Assembly (NCBI GenBank): GCA_017453705.1
Contig: JAFTEK010000382.1
Span: forward strand, 1 to 8,347
Direction: 5' to 3'
Source of the DNA: Treponema sp.
Lineage (GTDB): Bacteria; Spirochaetota; Spirochaetia; Treponematales; Treponemataceae
Length of the DNA: 8,347 bases
Part shown: positions 1-5,667 of the stretch, piece after piece
How positions within the stretch are numbered: the first letter of the stretch is position 1
Layout: each line of letters starts with the position of its first letter
The notes under the pieces: model-generated
The model's database searches: none
What the model saw: the letters and a program-made list of their open reading frames with translations, nothing else
Told to the model about the DNA's origin: nothing
Position numbers and translations under genes: made by a program

Positions 1-1
1 A

Positions 2-73
2 AAAAGCTTTGATAGTGCAAAGAAAGAAGGGGAGGGCTTTTATCATCTGCATTTTGGTGGGGGCGCAAGATGA
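2..73 (+). CDS. C-terminal end of an unidentified upstream gene (partial)
   Basis: An open frame enters from the left edge and ends at TGA 71-73, encoding 23 residues that finish ...FYHLHFGGGAR. The stop overlaps the next gene's ATG as ATGA, which is the usual sign of translational coupling within an operon. The tail is too short to name. That this frame is coding is inferred from the overlap and the lack of earlier stops. Confidence 0.55.
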   Translation, partial: KSFDSAKKEGEGFYHLHFGGGAR

Positions 74-984
74 AGCAGAAGGATGCCGCCATAAAACAGA
101 AGCTTAGCGGCGGGGCGGGCTTTGAGGGCTATTATTCCGCGCTGTTCAAAGAACGCTGGCAGTCTCTCAAATCCGCGCTGGGGCAGGAGCCTCTTTATGT
201 GACACTGGATTTCAGCGGCGGGGGCGGGTCCTGCCAGCCCTATTACATGGACGCGGCGAGCGTGTGCGCCGCGCTCTGCCTGCCTGTTACTTCCGGGGGG
301 AAAGTTCTCGACATGTGCGCCGCACCTGGCGGCAAGAGCCTGGTTCTGGCAGGCGGGATGGGTGAAGACACCCTGCTTTACAGCAATGAGCTGTCCGCTG
401 ACAGGAAAAAACGTTTGGACAAGGTTCTTGATGACTGTATTCCTGTTGACAGGCGGAATCATGTGATCACGAGCTGTAGCGATGGGGCGACCTGGTGCAG
501 GCGGGAAGGGGAGGCGTTCGCCTCCATCCTGCTGGATGCCCCCTGCTCAAGCGAGCGTCATGTTCTTGCTGACGGCAAGTACCTGTCCCAGTGGTCGGCT
601 TCGCGCATAAAATCACTGGCCACCCGCCAGTGGGCTTTGCTTTCGTCCGCATGGAGACTGCTGGCTCCGGGCGGCTTCCTCCTTTATGCCACATGCGCCC
701 TGTCCCCAGATGAGAATGACGGTGTTGTCTCCCGACTGTTCAAGAAGTTTCCCGATGCCTTCCAGCTGAAGAAGGCTGAGGCAAGGGGCTTTATGGCCGG
801 GAGGCTCGATTCTTTTCAGGGGCAAATCCTTGGCCCTGACGGAAGCAAGGCTCTGGACAGCTTGCTGGGGACGTTCGACAGCGCGGAGGAGACTGGCTTT
901 GGCTTGCATCTGCGTCCTGATACTTGCGGGGGGGCGGGTCCCTTGTATTTTTCCCTGCTGCATAAGCTTCTTAAGGATTCCTGA
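70..984 (+). CDS. RsmB/RsmF/NSUN-family RNA (cytosine-5) methyltransferase
   Basis: A 304-residue class I SAM-dependent enzyme that probably methylates C5 of a cytosine in rRNA or tRNA in the cytoplasm. The SAM-binding motif I is DMCAAPGGKS (81-90), and a probable ribose-binding acidic residue lies at SNE (105-107). Motif IV is LDAPCSSERH (155-164) with Cys159, and motif VI is YATCALSPDEND (206-217) with Cys209. In this family the TC cysteine forms the covalent intermediate and the PC cysteine releases product, so both are present and the enzyme looks active. It has neither the N-terminal NusB domain of RsmB nor the C-terminal RNA-binding extension of RsmF. The PC-S-S-E-R-H form resembles the NSUN3/NSUN4 branch, so I assign no symbol and no target base. 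The ATG at 70 overlaps the upstream stop (ATGA), and a G-rich Shine-Dalgarno (56-63) lies six bases before it. The family call is secure; the substrate is unknown. Confidence 0.9.
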   Translation: MKQKDAAIKQKLSGGAGFEGYYSALFKERWQSLKSALGQEPLYVTLDFSGGGGSCQPYYMDAASVCAALCLPVTSGGKVLDMCAAPGGKSLVLAGGMGEDTLLYSNELSADRKKRLDKVLDDCIPVDRRNHVITSCSDGATWCRREGEAFASILLDAPCSSERHVLADGKYLSQWSASRIKSLATRQWALLSSAWRLLAPGGFLLYATCALSPDENDGVVSRLFKKFPDAFQLKKAEARGFMAGRLDSFQGQILGPDGSKALDSLLGTFDSAEETGFGLHLRPDTCGGAGPLYFSLLHKLLKDS

Positions 985-1022
985 TGTCATGGTAAGCGGC
1001 AGTAATGTTTCACTGTGAAATC

Positions 1023-1078
1023 ATATAAGGGCATCTGTAAAAACTGGGTAAGCCCTGTTTTTACAGATGCCCTTATAT
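1023..1078. repeat. Perfect 22-bp inverted repeat with a nested 3-bp stem
   Basis: Arms 1023-1044 and 1057-1078 are exact reverse complements over 22 bases. The 12-base centre adds a T/T mismatch, a GGG/CCC stem (1046-1048 with 1053-1055) and a TAAG loop. The core GGGCATCTGTAAAAAC looks like an insertion-sequence terminal repeat. The hairpin lies 38 bases after the methyltransferase stop and upstream of the cmk promoter. No T-run follows, so it is not a textbook intrinsic terminator, though it could still stop or stabilise transcripts. A MITE or joined-ends remnant is an inference that needs other copies in the genome. Confidence 0.9.
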
Positions 1079-1128
1079 AACATTTTGCTCTGAAATATTA
1101 GGACGCTTTGCGAATGTGTGCCGTGCTG

Positions 1129-1157
1129 TTGAAATTTTCCTTTTTCCCCTTTATAAT
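1129..1157 (+). promoter_or_regulatory. Sigma-70-type promoter for the cmk-rpsA fusion
   Basis: TTGAAA (1129-1134), a 17-base spacer and TATAAT (1152-1157) form a near-consensus housekeeping promoter. Transcription should begin around 1163-1165, only 3-5 bases before the ATG at 1168, so the message would be essentially leaderless. No Shine-Dalgarno is present in the short gap, which agrees with that reading. Confidence 0.75.
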
Positions 1158-1167
1158 AGCCCGTATT

Positions 1168-3522
1168 ATGGTAGTTGCTATAGACGGGCCGGCGGGAACC
1201 GGCAAAAGTACGGTGGCGCATGAGCTGGCCAAGGATTTAAATCTTACATATCTTAACAGCGGAAGTTTCTACAGGGCTTTGACCCTTGCATTGCTCGATG
1301 CGGGTATAGGCTTGGATGACGAGGGGGCTGTCATGTCCTTTGTCAAGAGGCAGAAGCTTGACTATGTGAACGCGCGTCTTATCCTGAACGGCAAGGACGT
1401 GGACGACCAGCTGCACCAGGACAGGGTGGACGCTTCTGTTTCCAAGGTTTCTTCTATTGTACCGCTCCGCCACTTGGTCAACTCCAGAATGAGGGAAATA
1501 GTCAAGAAACTGGACATAATATGCGAGGGCAGGGATATGACGACTGTTGTGTTTCCCAAGGCCGAGCATAAGTTCTATCTGGATGCCAGCGTGGATGTCC
1601 AGGCCAAGAGGAGGTTTGACCAGGGGGTGAGCGAGCTTTCCCTGGAGGAAATTAAGGCCGCGATAATAAAAAGGGACGAGGCTGACAGGAAAAAGGCTGA
1701 GGGCGCTTTAAAAAAAGCCCCTGATGCTCATTATATCGATACATCAGACTTGACTATAAAACAGGTTTGTGAAATAATGAAGTCCGAAATTCAATCCAAA
1801 GGATCTACAATGGCACAGAAGGAAGTGGTTCAGAACGTCGAGCAGGGCTCCAGCGACATTCGCACACAATTAGAGGACTCTTTGAACAAAATGGGGCAGG
1901 TTGAGGACAATGCTCTCGTGGAGGGCAAGGTCGTTCAGGTAACTGATGACACGGTTTTCATCGATGTCAACTGCAAGTCAGAGGGTAGGATTCCCCTCAG
2001 TGAGTTCGGTGACGAGAGGCCGAAGGTCGGTGACACAACAACCGTCTACCTCATCAACCAGTTCGGCAAGTATGGCCCGGAGGTTTCAAAGCTCAAGGCT
2101 GATGAAAAGCGCCTCTGGGAGGACTTCAAGGCCGCGTTCAATGACAAAAAGGCCGTTGAGGGTAAAATTGCCAGCGAGACCAAGGGCGGCTTCATGGTCG
2201 ATTTGGGCGGTGGAATCAGTGCCTTCCTGCCCATCAGTCAGGCTGACAGCCAGAAGGTCGAGAAGGCCGATAAGCTTATAGGTGTCAAGGCTCTTTTCTA
2301 TATAGAGCGTCTTTACAGCGAGGGCAAGCGCAATGTCGTTGTCAACCGCCGTAAGTACCTTGAGGAAAAGATAGACGAGAATCGCGAGAAGTTCTTCAGG
2401 GATGTCAAAATCGGTGACTCCGTAAAGGGAACGGTCAAGACTTTCACCAGTTTTGGTGCTTTCATAGATTTGGGCGGATTTGACGGTCTGCTCCACATCA
2501 ACGACATGAGCTGGGGACACGTCACCCGCCCGAAGGACTTCGTCAAGAAGGGGCAGGAGATTGAGCTGAAGGTCATCCGCCTGGATCCCGAGAAGAAGCG
2601 CATCAATCTCTCTCTCAAGCATTTCAGCGAGGATCCTTGGCTGCACTTTGAGGACCGCTATCACGTCAATGATGTCGTGAAGGGCAAGGTGACAAAGCTC
2701 ACTGACTTTGGTGCTTTCATCGAGCTTGAGGAAGGAATCGAGGGCTTGGCTCATATTTCTGAATTCAGCTGGACTAAGAAGATTAACAAGCCATCCGATA
2801 TGCTCAAGGAAGGTGACGAAGTCGAGAGCATGATTCTGGGCTATGATATCCAGGCCGGTCGTGTTTCTTTGGGTCTTAAGCAGGTGACGGCCAATCCTTG
2901 GGATACTATTTCAGAGAAGTTCCCCGTGGGAACAAAGGTTCATGGAACCGTTGCCAAGATTACCAGTAACGGAGCCTTTGTCCAGATTGACGAGGGAATC
3001 GATGCTTTCCTGTCAGGAGAGGATCTTTCTTGGACTAAGAAGGTTAAGCATCCCGGCAGCGAGATAAAGAACGGTCAGGAGCTGGATGCCGTCATAACAG
3101 AGTGTGACCAGCAGAACCGTCGCATCCGCATAGGTGTCAAGCAGCTTTCTGATAATCCTTGGGTTACTTTTGCGGCGACACATAAGCCTGGAAGCACACT
3201 GGAGGGTGAGGTAACATCCATCACTGACTTTGGAATTTTTGTAAAAGCGGAAGGTGGTATCGAAGGTCTTGTTAACAAGTCCAACATATCCGATGACCGC
3301 GAGACTCCATTTGAGGAGGCCGTCAAGAAGTTCAATCCCGGTGACAAGGTTAATGTCTATGTCGTTTCCGTGGACGTGGATAAAGAGAAGGTCGCTTTCT
3401 CCATCAAGGAGTACAAGCGTGCACAGGAGCGCGCGCAGCTTTCCCAGTATATGTCTTCTAGCAATGATGACGAGGGCGGCTACACGATTGCTGACAGCAT
3501 GAAGGATCGGAACAACAAGTAG
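1168..3522 (+). CDS. cmk-rpsA: Fused cytidylate kinase / 30S ribosomal protein S1
   Basis: One 784-residue frame carries two cytoplasmic proteins. Residues 1-214 are CMP/dCMP kinase: P-loop GPAGTGKST (7-15), NSGSFYRALT in place of the usual DTGAMYRA motif, then EGRDMTTVVFP, the KFYLDAS strand and the RDEADRK lid region. It phosphorylates CMP and dCMP to the diphosphates. From Met215 (ATG 1810) follows a complete 570-residue S1 with six S1/OB repeats, at about 249-311, 330-398, 417-485, 502-571, 589-659 and 677-748. The central repeats carry the typical TDFGAFIELEEGIEGLAHIS pattern, while repeats 1-2 are divergent, as is normal for the ribosome-docking part of S1. The acidic and polar tail is about 35 residues. 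The ATG at 1168 gives the standard kinase N-terminus and fits the promoter; in-frame TTG 1108 and ATG 1114 lie upstream of the predicted start point and add an atypical hydrophobic stretch. In E. coli cmk and rpsA are separate neighbours in the same order. Here no stop divides them and there is almost no linker. Internal signals at the junction may also yield free S1. Confidence 0.95.
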   Translation: MVVAIDGPAGTGKSTVAHELAKDLNLTYLNSGSFYRALTLALLDAGIGLDDEGAVMSFVKRQKLDYVNARLILNGKDVDDQLHQDRVDASVSKVSSIVPLRHLVNSRMREIVKKLDIICEGRDMTTVVFPKAEHKFYLDASVDVQAKRRFDQGVSELSLEEIKAAIIKRDEADRKKAEGALKKAPDAHYIDTSDLTIKQVCEIMKSEIQSKGSTMAQKEVVQNVEQGSSDIRTQLEDSLNKMGQVEDNALVEGKVVQVTDDTVFIDVNCKSEGRIPLSEFGDERPKVGDTTTVYLINQFGKYGPEVSKLKADEKRLWEDFKAAFNDKKAVEGKIASETKGGFMVDLGGGISAFLPISQADSQKVEKADKLIGVKALFYIERLYSEGKRNVVVNRRKYLEEKIDENREKFFRDVKIGDSVKGTVKTFTSFGAFIDLGGFDGLLHINDMSWGHVTRPKDFVKKGQEIELKVIRLDPEKKRINLSLKHFSEDPWLHFEDRYHVNDVVKGKVTKLTDFGAFIELEEGIEGLAHISEFSWTKKINKPSDMLKEGDEVESMILGYDIQAGRVSLGLKQVTANPWDTISEKFPVGTKVHGTVAKITSNGAFVQIDEGIDAFLSGEDLSWTKKVKHPGSEIKNGQELDAVITECDQQNRRIRIGVKQLSDNPWVTFAATHKPGSTLEGEVTSITDFGIFVKAEGGIEGLVNKSNISDDRETPFEEAVKKFNPGDKVNVYVVSVDVDKEKVAFSIKEYKRAQERAQLSQYMSSSNDDEGGYTIADSMKDRNNK
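1750..1778 (+). promoter_or_regulatory. Candidate internal promoter for S1 alone
   Basis: At the end of the kinase part lie TTGACT (1750-1755), a 17-base spacer and AATAAT (1773-1778), preceded by the TGN of an extended -10 element (1770-1772). Each hexamer matches consensus at five of six bases. Initiation near 1785 would give a leader of about 25 bases in front of the ATG at 1810. Chance matches inside genes are common, but the position just ahead of an S1 ribosome-binding site is suggestive. Confidence 0.45.
1798..1812 (+). promoter_or_regulatory. rpsA: Internal Shine-Dalgarno and ATG for free ribosomal protein S1
   Basis: AAAGGA (1798-1803) lies six bases before an in-frame ATG (1810-1812), optimal spacing for ribosome entry. 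The ATG falls where a stand-alone S1 would begin, giving a 570-residue product close to the 557 residues of E. coli S1. By contrast the ATG at 1168 has no Shine-Dalgarno. The site is seen in the sequence; its use is inferred. Confidence 0.6.
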
Positions 3523-3542
3523 TTTTGCCTTGATGCTGGCAT

Positions 3543-3586
3543 AAAGGGCACATTGTTCCCGCAGTGGGGCAGTGTGCCTTTTTTTT
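3543..3586 (+). terminator. Rho-independent terminator after cmk-rpsA
   Basis: AAAGGGCACATTG (3543-3555) pairs with 3570-3582 through Watson-Crick and a few G-U pairs. An inner CCC/GGG stem around a GCAGT loop extends the hairpin. The 3' arm runs into eight T (3579-3586). The site is 20 bases past the rpsA stop, so it ends the fusion transcript. The next gene starts only 16 bases after the T-run, so that gene may rely on read-through or on a promoter within the rpsA tail. Confidence 0.9.
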
Positions 3587-3601
3587 GGGTGAAGGGGCTG
3601 T

Positions 3602-4450
3602 ATGGATGCTTTTAAATGTATAAGCAAAAGGATGGTGAGGCTTCTTTCTGCCTTGGATGAGGTTGCTCTGTCCCCGGCTCCTGTGCTCATAAGAGGGGAA
3701 AAAGGCAGTGGAAGGGAATACATTGCCAGGAAGATTCACGAGAAGAGGGAGGGCTCTTCTTCTTTTGTGCGCATAAAATGCCTGCGGGCCTGTCCTGATG
3801 GAATGTTTTTTCCCAAGGGCTGCAGCTTGTTTCTGGATGAAGTGAACCTGCTTTCGCCGCAGTCCCAGGACTCGCTTTTTAAGTTTCTGACGGATAAGCA
3901 GCTGGCGTCTTCTTCAAATGGCATTAAGGTCATATCTTCTGCCACGTCTTCCATAAATGATTCTGTCGCAAGGGGGCTTTTCCGTAGGGATCTTCTTGTT
4001 TTGCTGGATATGATAAGCGTAACCTGCCCGCCTTTGAGGGAGAGGCCGGAGGACATCATACCAATGGCAATTCATTTTTTGGCTGATTACGCGCTTGAAA
4101 TTGGTAAGGATGTCAAGGGCTTTTCCCCGGCGGCTGTAAAAAAACTTGAGGGGTATTCTTGGCCGGGGAACATCAGGGAGATGAGGAATGTCATTGAGAA
4201 GGCCGTCCTGATGTGCAAAGGGAATAGGCTGGAAGATGAAGATCTGGGGTTTGACGGTGGGAGGGAGGCTCTTTTGGATGGTATTTCAAGGGACATGCCG
4301 CTCAAGGATGCGGTTAGGCGCTTTAAGAAATCCTACATCGAGGATGCCATAGCCTCCTGTTCCGGCAACAAGGCCGAGGCTGCCCGCCAGCTCGGTATAG
4401 AACGGACATACCTTTTTTTGCTCATAAAAGAGCTAGGGGTGGAGCTTTAG
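3602..4450 (+). CDS. Degenerate sigma-54-activator-type AAA+ regulator without GAFTGA loop
   Basis: A 282-residue protein related to the AAA+ and Fis-type helix-turn-helix parts of NtrC-family enhancer-binding proteins, with no N-terminal receiver or sensor domain. Recognisable parts are a Walker A-like GEKGSGRE (32-39), Walker B LFLDE (76-80), sensor I region VISSAT (110-115), arginine-finger region FRRDL (127-131), PPLRERPEDI (143-152), sensor II WPGNIREMRN (187-196) and a C-terminal HTH around GNKAEAARQLGIERTYL (255-271). Two defects stand out. The Walker A Lys is Arg38 (codon AGG). Only about 15 residues join the post-Walker A NCAA-like segment (KCLRA, 59-63) to Walker B, where relatives have about 40, so the loop carrying GAFTGA, which contacts sigma-54, is missing. 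It probably binds DNA but is unlikely to remodel sigma-54 polymerase; TyrR is a known relative lacking GAFTGA that acts on sigma-70 promoters. Shine-Dalgarno GAAGGGG (3591-3597) supports the ATG at 3602. Targets are unknown. Confidence 0.85.
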   Translation: MDAFKCISKRMVRLLSALDEVALSPAPVLIRGEKGSGREYIARKIHEKREGSSSFVRIKCLRACPDGMFFPKGCSLFLDEVNLLSPQSQDSLFKFLTDKQLASSSNGIKVISSATSSINDSVARGLFRRDLLVLLDMISVTCPPLRERPEDIIPMAIHFLADYALEIGKDVKGFSPAAVKKLEGYSWPGNIREMRNVIEKAVLMCKGNRLEDEDLGFDGGREALLDGISRDMPLKDAVRRFKKSYIEDAIASCSGNKAEAARQLGIERTYLFLLIKELGVEL

Positions 4451-4494
4451 GGAAACGCTGATTAATATTGGAGACATAAATCAGCATTTCCTTA
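4448..4494. repeat. Imperfect palindrome spanning both converging stop codons
   Basis: GGAAACGCTGATT (4451-4463) faces AATCAGCATTTCC (4479-4491) with one mismatch, C/A in the plus transcript but a G-U pair in the minus one. Outward pairing continues through a G-U pair to 4448 and 4494, so the regulator's TAG (4448-4450) and dinB's TAA (4492-4494) lie at the stem base. The loop is 15 bases (4464-4478). It may act as a weak bidirectional terminator for the convergent genes, but neither side has a strong T-run. It also looks like a pair of short terminal repeats. Confidence 0.75.
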
Positions 4495-5667
4495 GGGATT
4501 CTCCCCCTGTATCAGCCGTGCCTTGCGAATCTTAATCTCAGGGTTCTTGTCTTGCATCTTGTATATCATCTCTTCTATCTTTGCTTTTTTTTCGTTTCCA
4601 GACTCAAACAGGCCTTTTTGCTCTGGTATATCCTTGCTGAATACCTTGTCGCATGATATGCCCAGAAGCCTGATTCCCCGCCCACTCTCGTATTTTTTGT
4701 CAAAGAGCTTCTTACACCTGTCAAACATGTCATCCGTGTTGGAAATGGAGAAGTCTTCAGTTTCCTGCACGCTGACGGTTGTGAAGTCCTCGTAGCGTAT
4801 CTTGAGGGCGAGCGTCCTGGACTTGACCTGCTCGCGGTGCATACGGTAGAGCACGTTCATGGAAAGCTCCATGAGGGCGGTGTCTATTGCATAGCGGTCG
4901 GTCAGGTCAAAGTCGTAGGTTCTCTCTGCGCTTATGGAGTGGTTCCTTGCCTCCCCGCCAAATATCATCCCCGGATTTCCACGGACTGCCTGGTAAAGGA
5001 AGCTGCCCATGCTTTCTCCGAACATCGTCCTGAGCAGGGCTTCTGACTTGCTGTATATATCCGCCGTCGTGAACAGCCCGGATTCCCTGAGCCTTCTCAG
5101 CGTCTTGCCGCCGACACCCCAAACCTTGTCCAGCTCCAGTGCCAGCATGAAGGAAGTCTCGTCCCCTTCTTTGACGATTGTTAGGCCGTCAGGTTTGTTC
5201 AAGCCTGACGCTATCTTTGCCACGTACATTGTGCAGGCTATTCCTACGCTGACGGTGAGTCCGGTCTTATTCCTTACTTCCTGTTTTATCCTGAGCGCGA
5301 CTTCTTCGCTCCTGCCAAACAGCCTTTCCGTGCCGGTCATGTCCAGAAAGGCTTCGTCTATGGAGATTTGTGTCACATCCGGCGAGTATCCTGAAAAAAT
5401 GGACATTATCTGGTCGGAAAGCTCCTGGTAGCGTCGGTAGCGGCCACGGACGAATATGGCATTCGGGCACAATTGTACTGCATGAGACAGGGGCATGGCA
5501 GAATGAATCCCATATTTTCGCGCTTCGTAGGAAGCAGTCGAGACCACAGCCCTCCTGTCACCGGGCAGGCCGCCGACTACGACAGGCTTTCCCCTGTATG
5601 AGGGGTTGTCAAGCTGTTCTACTGAGGCAAAGAAAGCGTCCAGGTCTATGTGGAAGTAAACCTTCAT
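4492..5667 (-). CDS. dinB: DNA polymerase IV (Y-family translesion polymerase)
   Basis: A 391-residue cytoplasmic error-prone polymerase that copies past damaged template bases. The N-terminal motif HIDLDAFFASVE contains the metal ligand Asp8 and the aromatic steric-gate region (12-13). SIDEAFLD (102-109) supplies Asp104 and Glu105, completing the catalytic triad. The SVGIACTMYVAKIASGLNKP segment and the WGVGGKT helix-hairpin-helix region of the thumb follow, then the little-finger domain (around KSRTLALKIRYEDF). QKGLF (350-354) fits the beta-clamp binding pentapeptide. A 37-residue lysine-rich C-terminal extension follows it, as in many Gram-positive-type DinB proteins. The length is normal and no frameshift is seen, so the enzyme looks intact. 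Shine-Dalgarno AGGTGG (5680-5675) lies seven bases before the ATG. The ATG overlaps the stop of the upstream membrane-protein gene as ATGA, so the two are probably cotranscribed and coupled. I see no LexA-type operator nearby. Confidence 0.97.
   Translation of the reverse strand: MKVYFHIDLDAFFASVEQLDNPSYRGKPVVVGGLPGDRRAVVSTASYEARKYGIHSAMPLSHAVQLCPNAIFVRGRYRRYQELSDQIMSIFSGYSPDVTQISIDEAFLDMTGTERLFGRSEEVALRIKQEVRNKTGLTVSVGIACTMYVAKIASGLNKPDGLTIVKEGDETSFMLALELDKVWGVGGKTLRRLRESGLFTTADIYSKSEALLRTMFGESMGSFLYQAVRGNPGMIFGGEARNHSISAERTYDFDLTDRYAIDTALMELSMNVLYRMHREQVKSRTLALKIRYEDFTTVSVQETEDFSISNTDDMFDRCKKLFDKKYESGRGIRLLGISCDKVFSKDIPEQKGLFESGNEKKAKIEEMIYKMQDKNPEIKIRKARLIQGENP

Noticed and set aside
1005..1024. 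Short symmetric TTTCACTGTGAAA motif after the methyltransferase as an operator or terminator
   Set aside because: The one-base centre cannot form an RNA hairpin, and no promoter lies near enough to make an operator likely.
1034..1067. CTGT and ACAG half-sites inside the palindrome as a LexA-type box
   Set aside because: The half-sites are far more than the required eight bases apart, being simply parts of the two long arms.
1019..1082. Firm call of a 4-base ATAT target duplication around the palindrome
   Set aside because: ATAT is its own reverse complement, so it cannot be told apart from two extra base pairs at each stem end without an empty site for comparison.
1108..1167. N-terminal extension of the cmk-rpsA frame from TTG 1108 or ATG 1114
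   Set aside because: The consensus promoter lies inside it, the added residues are atypical hydrophobic sequence, and CMP kinases normally begin right at the MVVAIDGPAG strand.
2086..2754. Long minus-strand open frame (222 codons) opposite the S1 repeats
   Set aside because: It mirrors the biased codon use and repeat structure of S1, has no ribosome-binding site or recognisable domain, and S1 is unmistakable on the other strand.
3013..3723. Minus-strand open frame of 236 codons across the rpsA end, its terminator and the regulator start
   Set aside because: It crosses an intrinsic terminator and two confident plus-strand genes, and its translation shows no family features.
5009..5431. Plus-strand open frame of 140 codons inside dinB
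   Set aside because: It lies wholly antisense to conserved Pol IV motifs and lacks a start signal; it is a by-product of dinB codon use.
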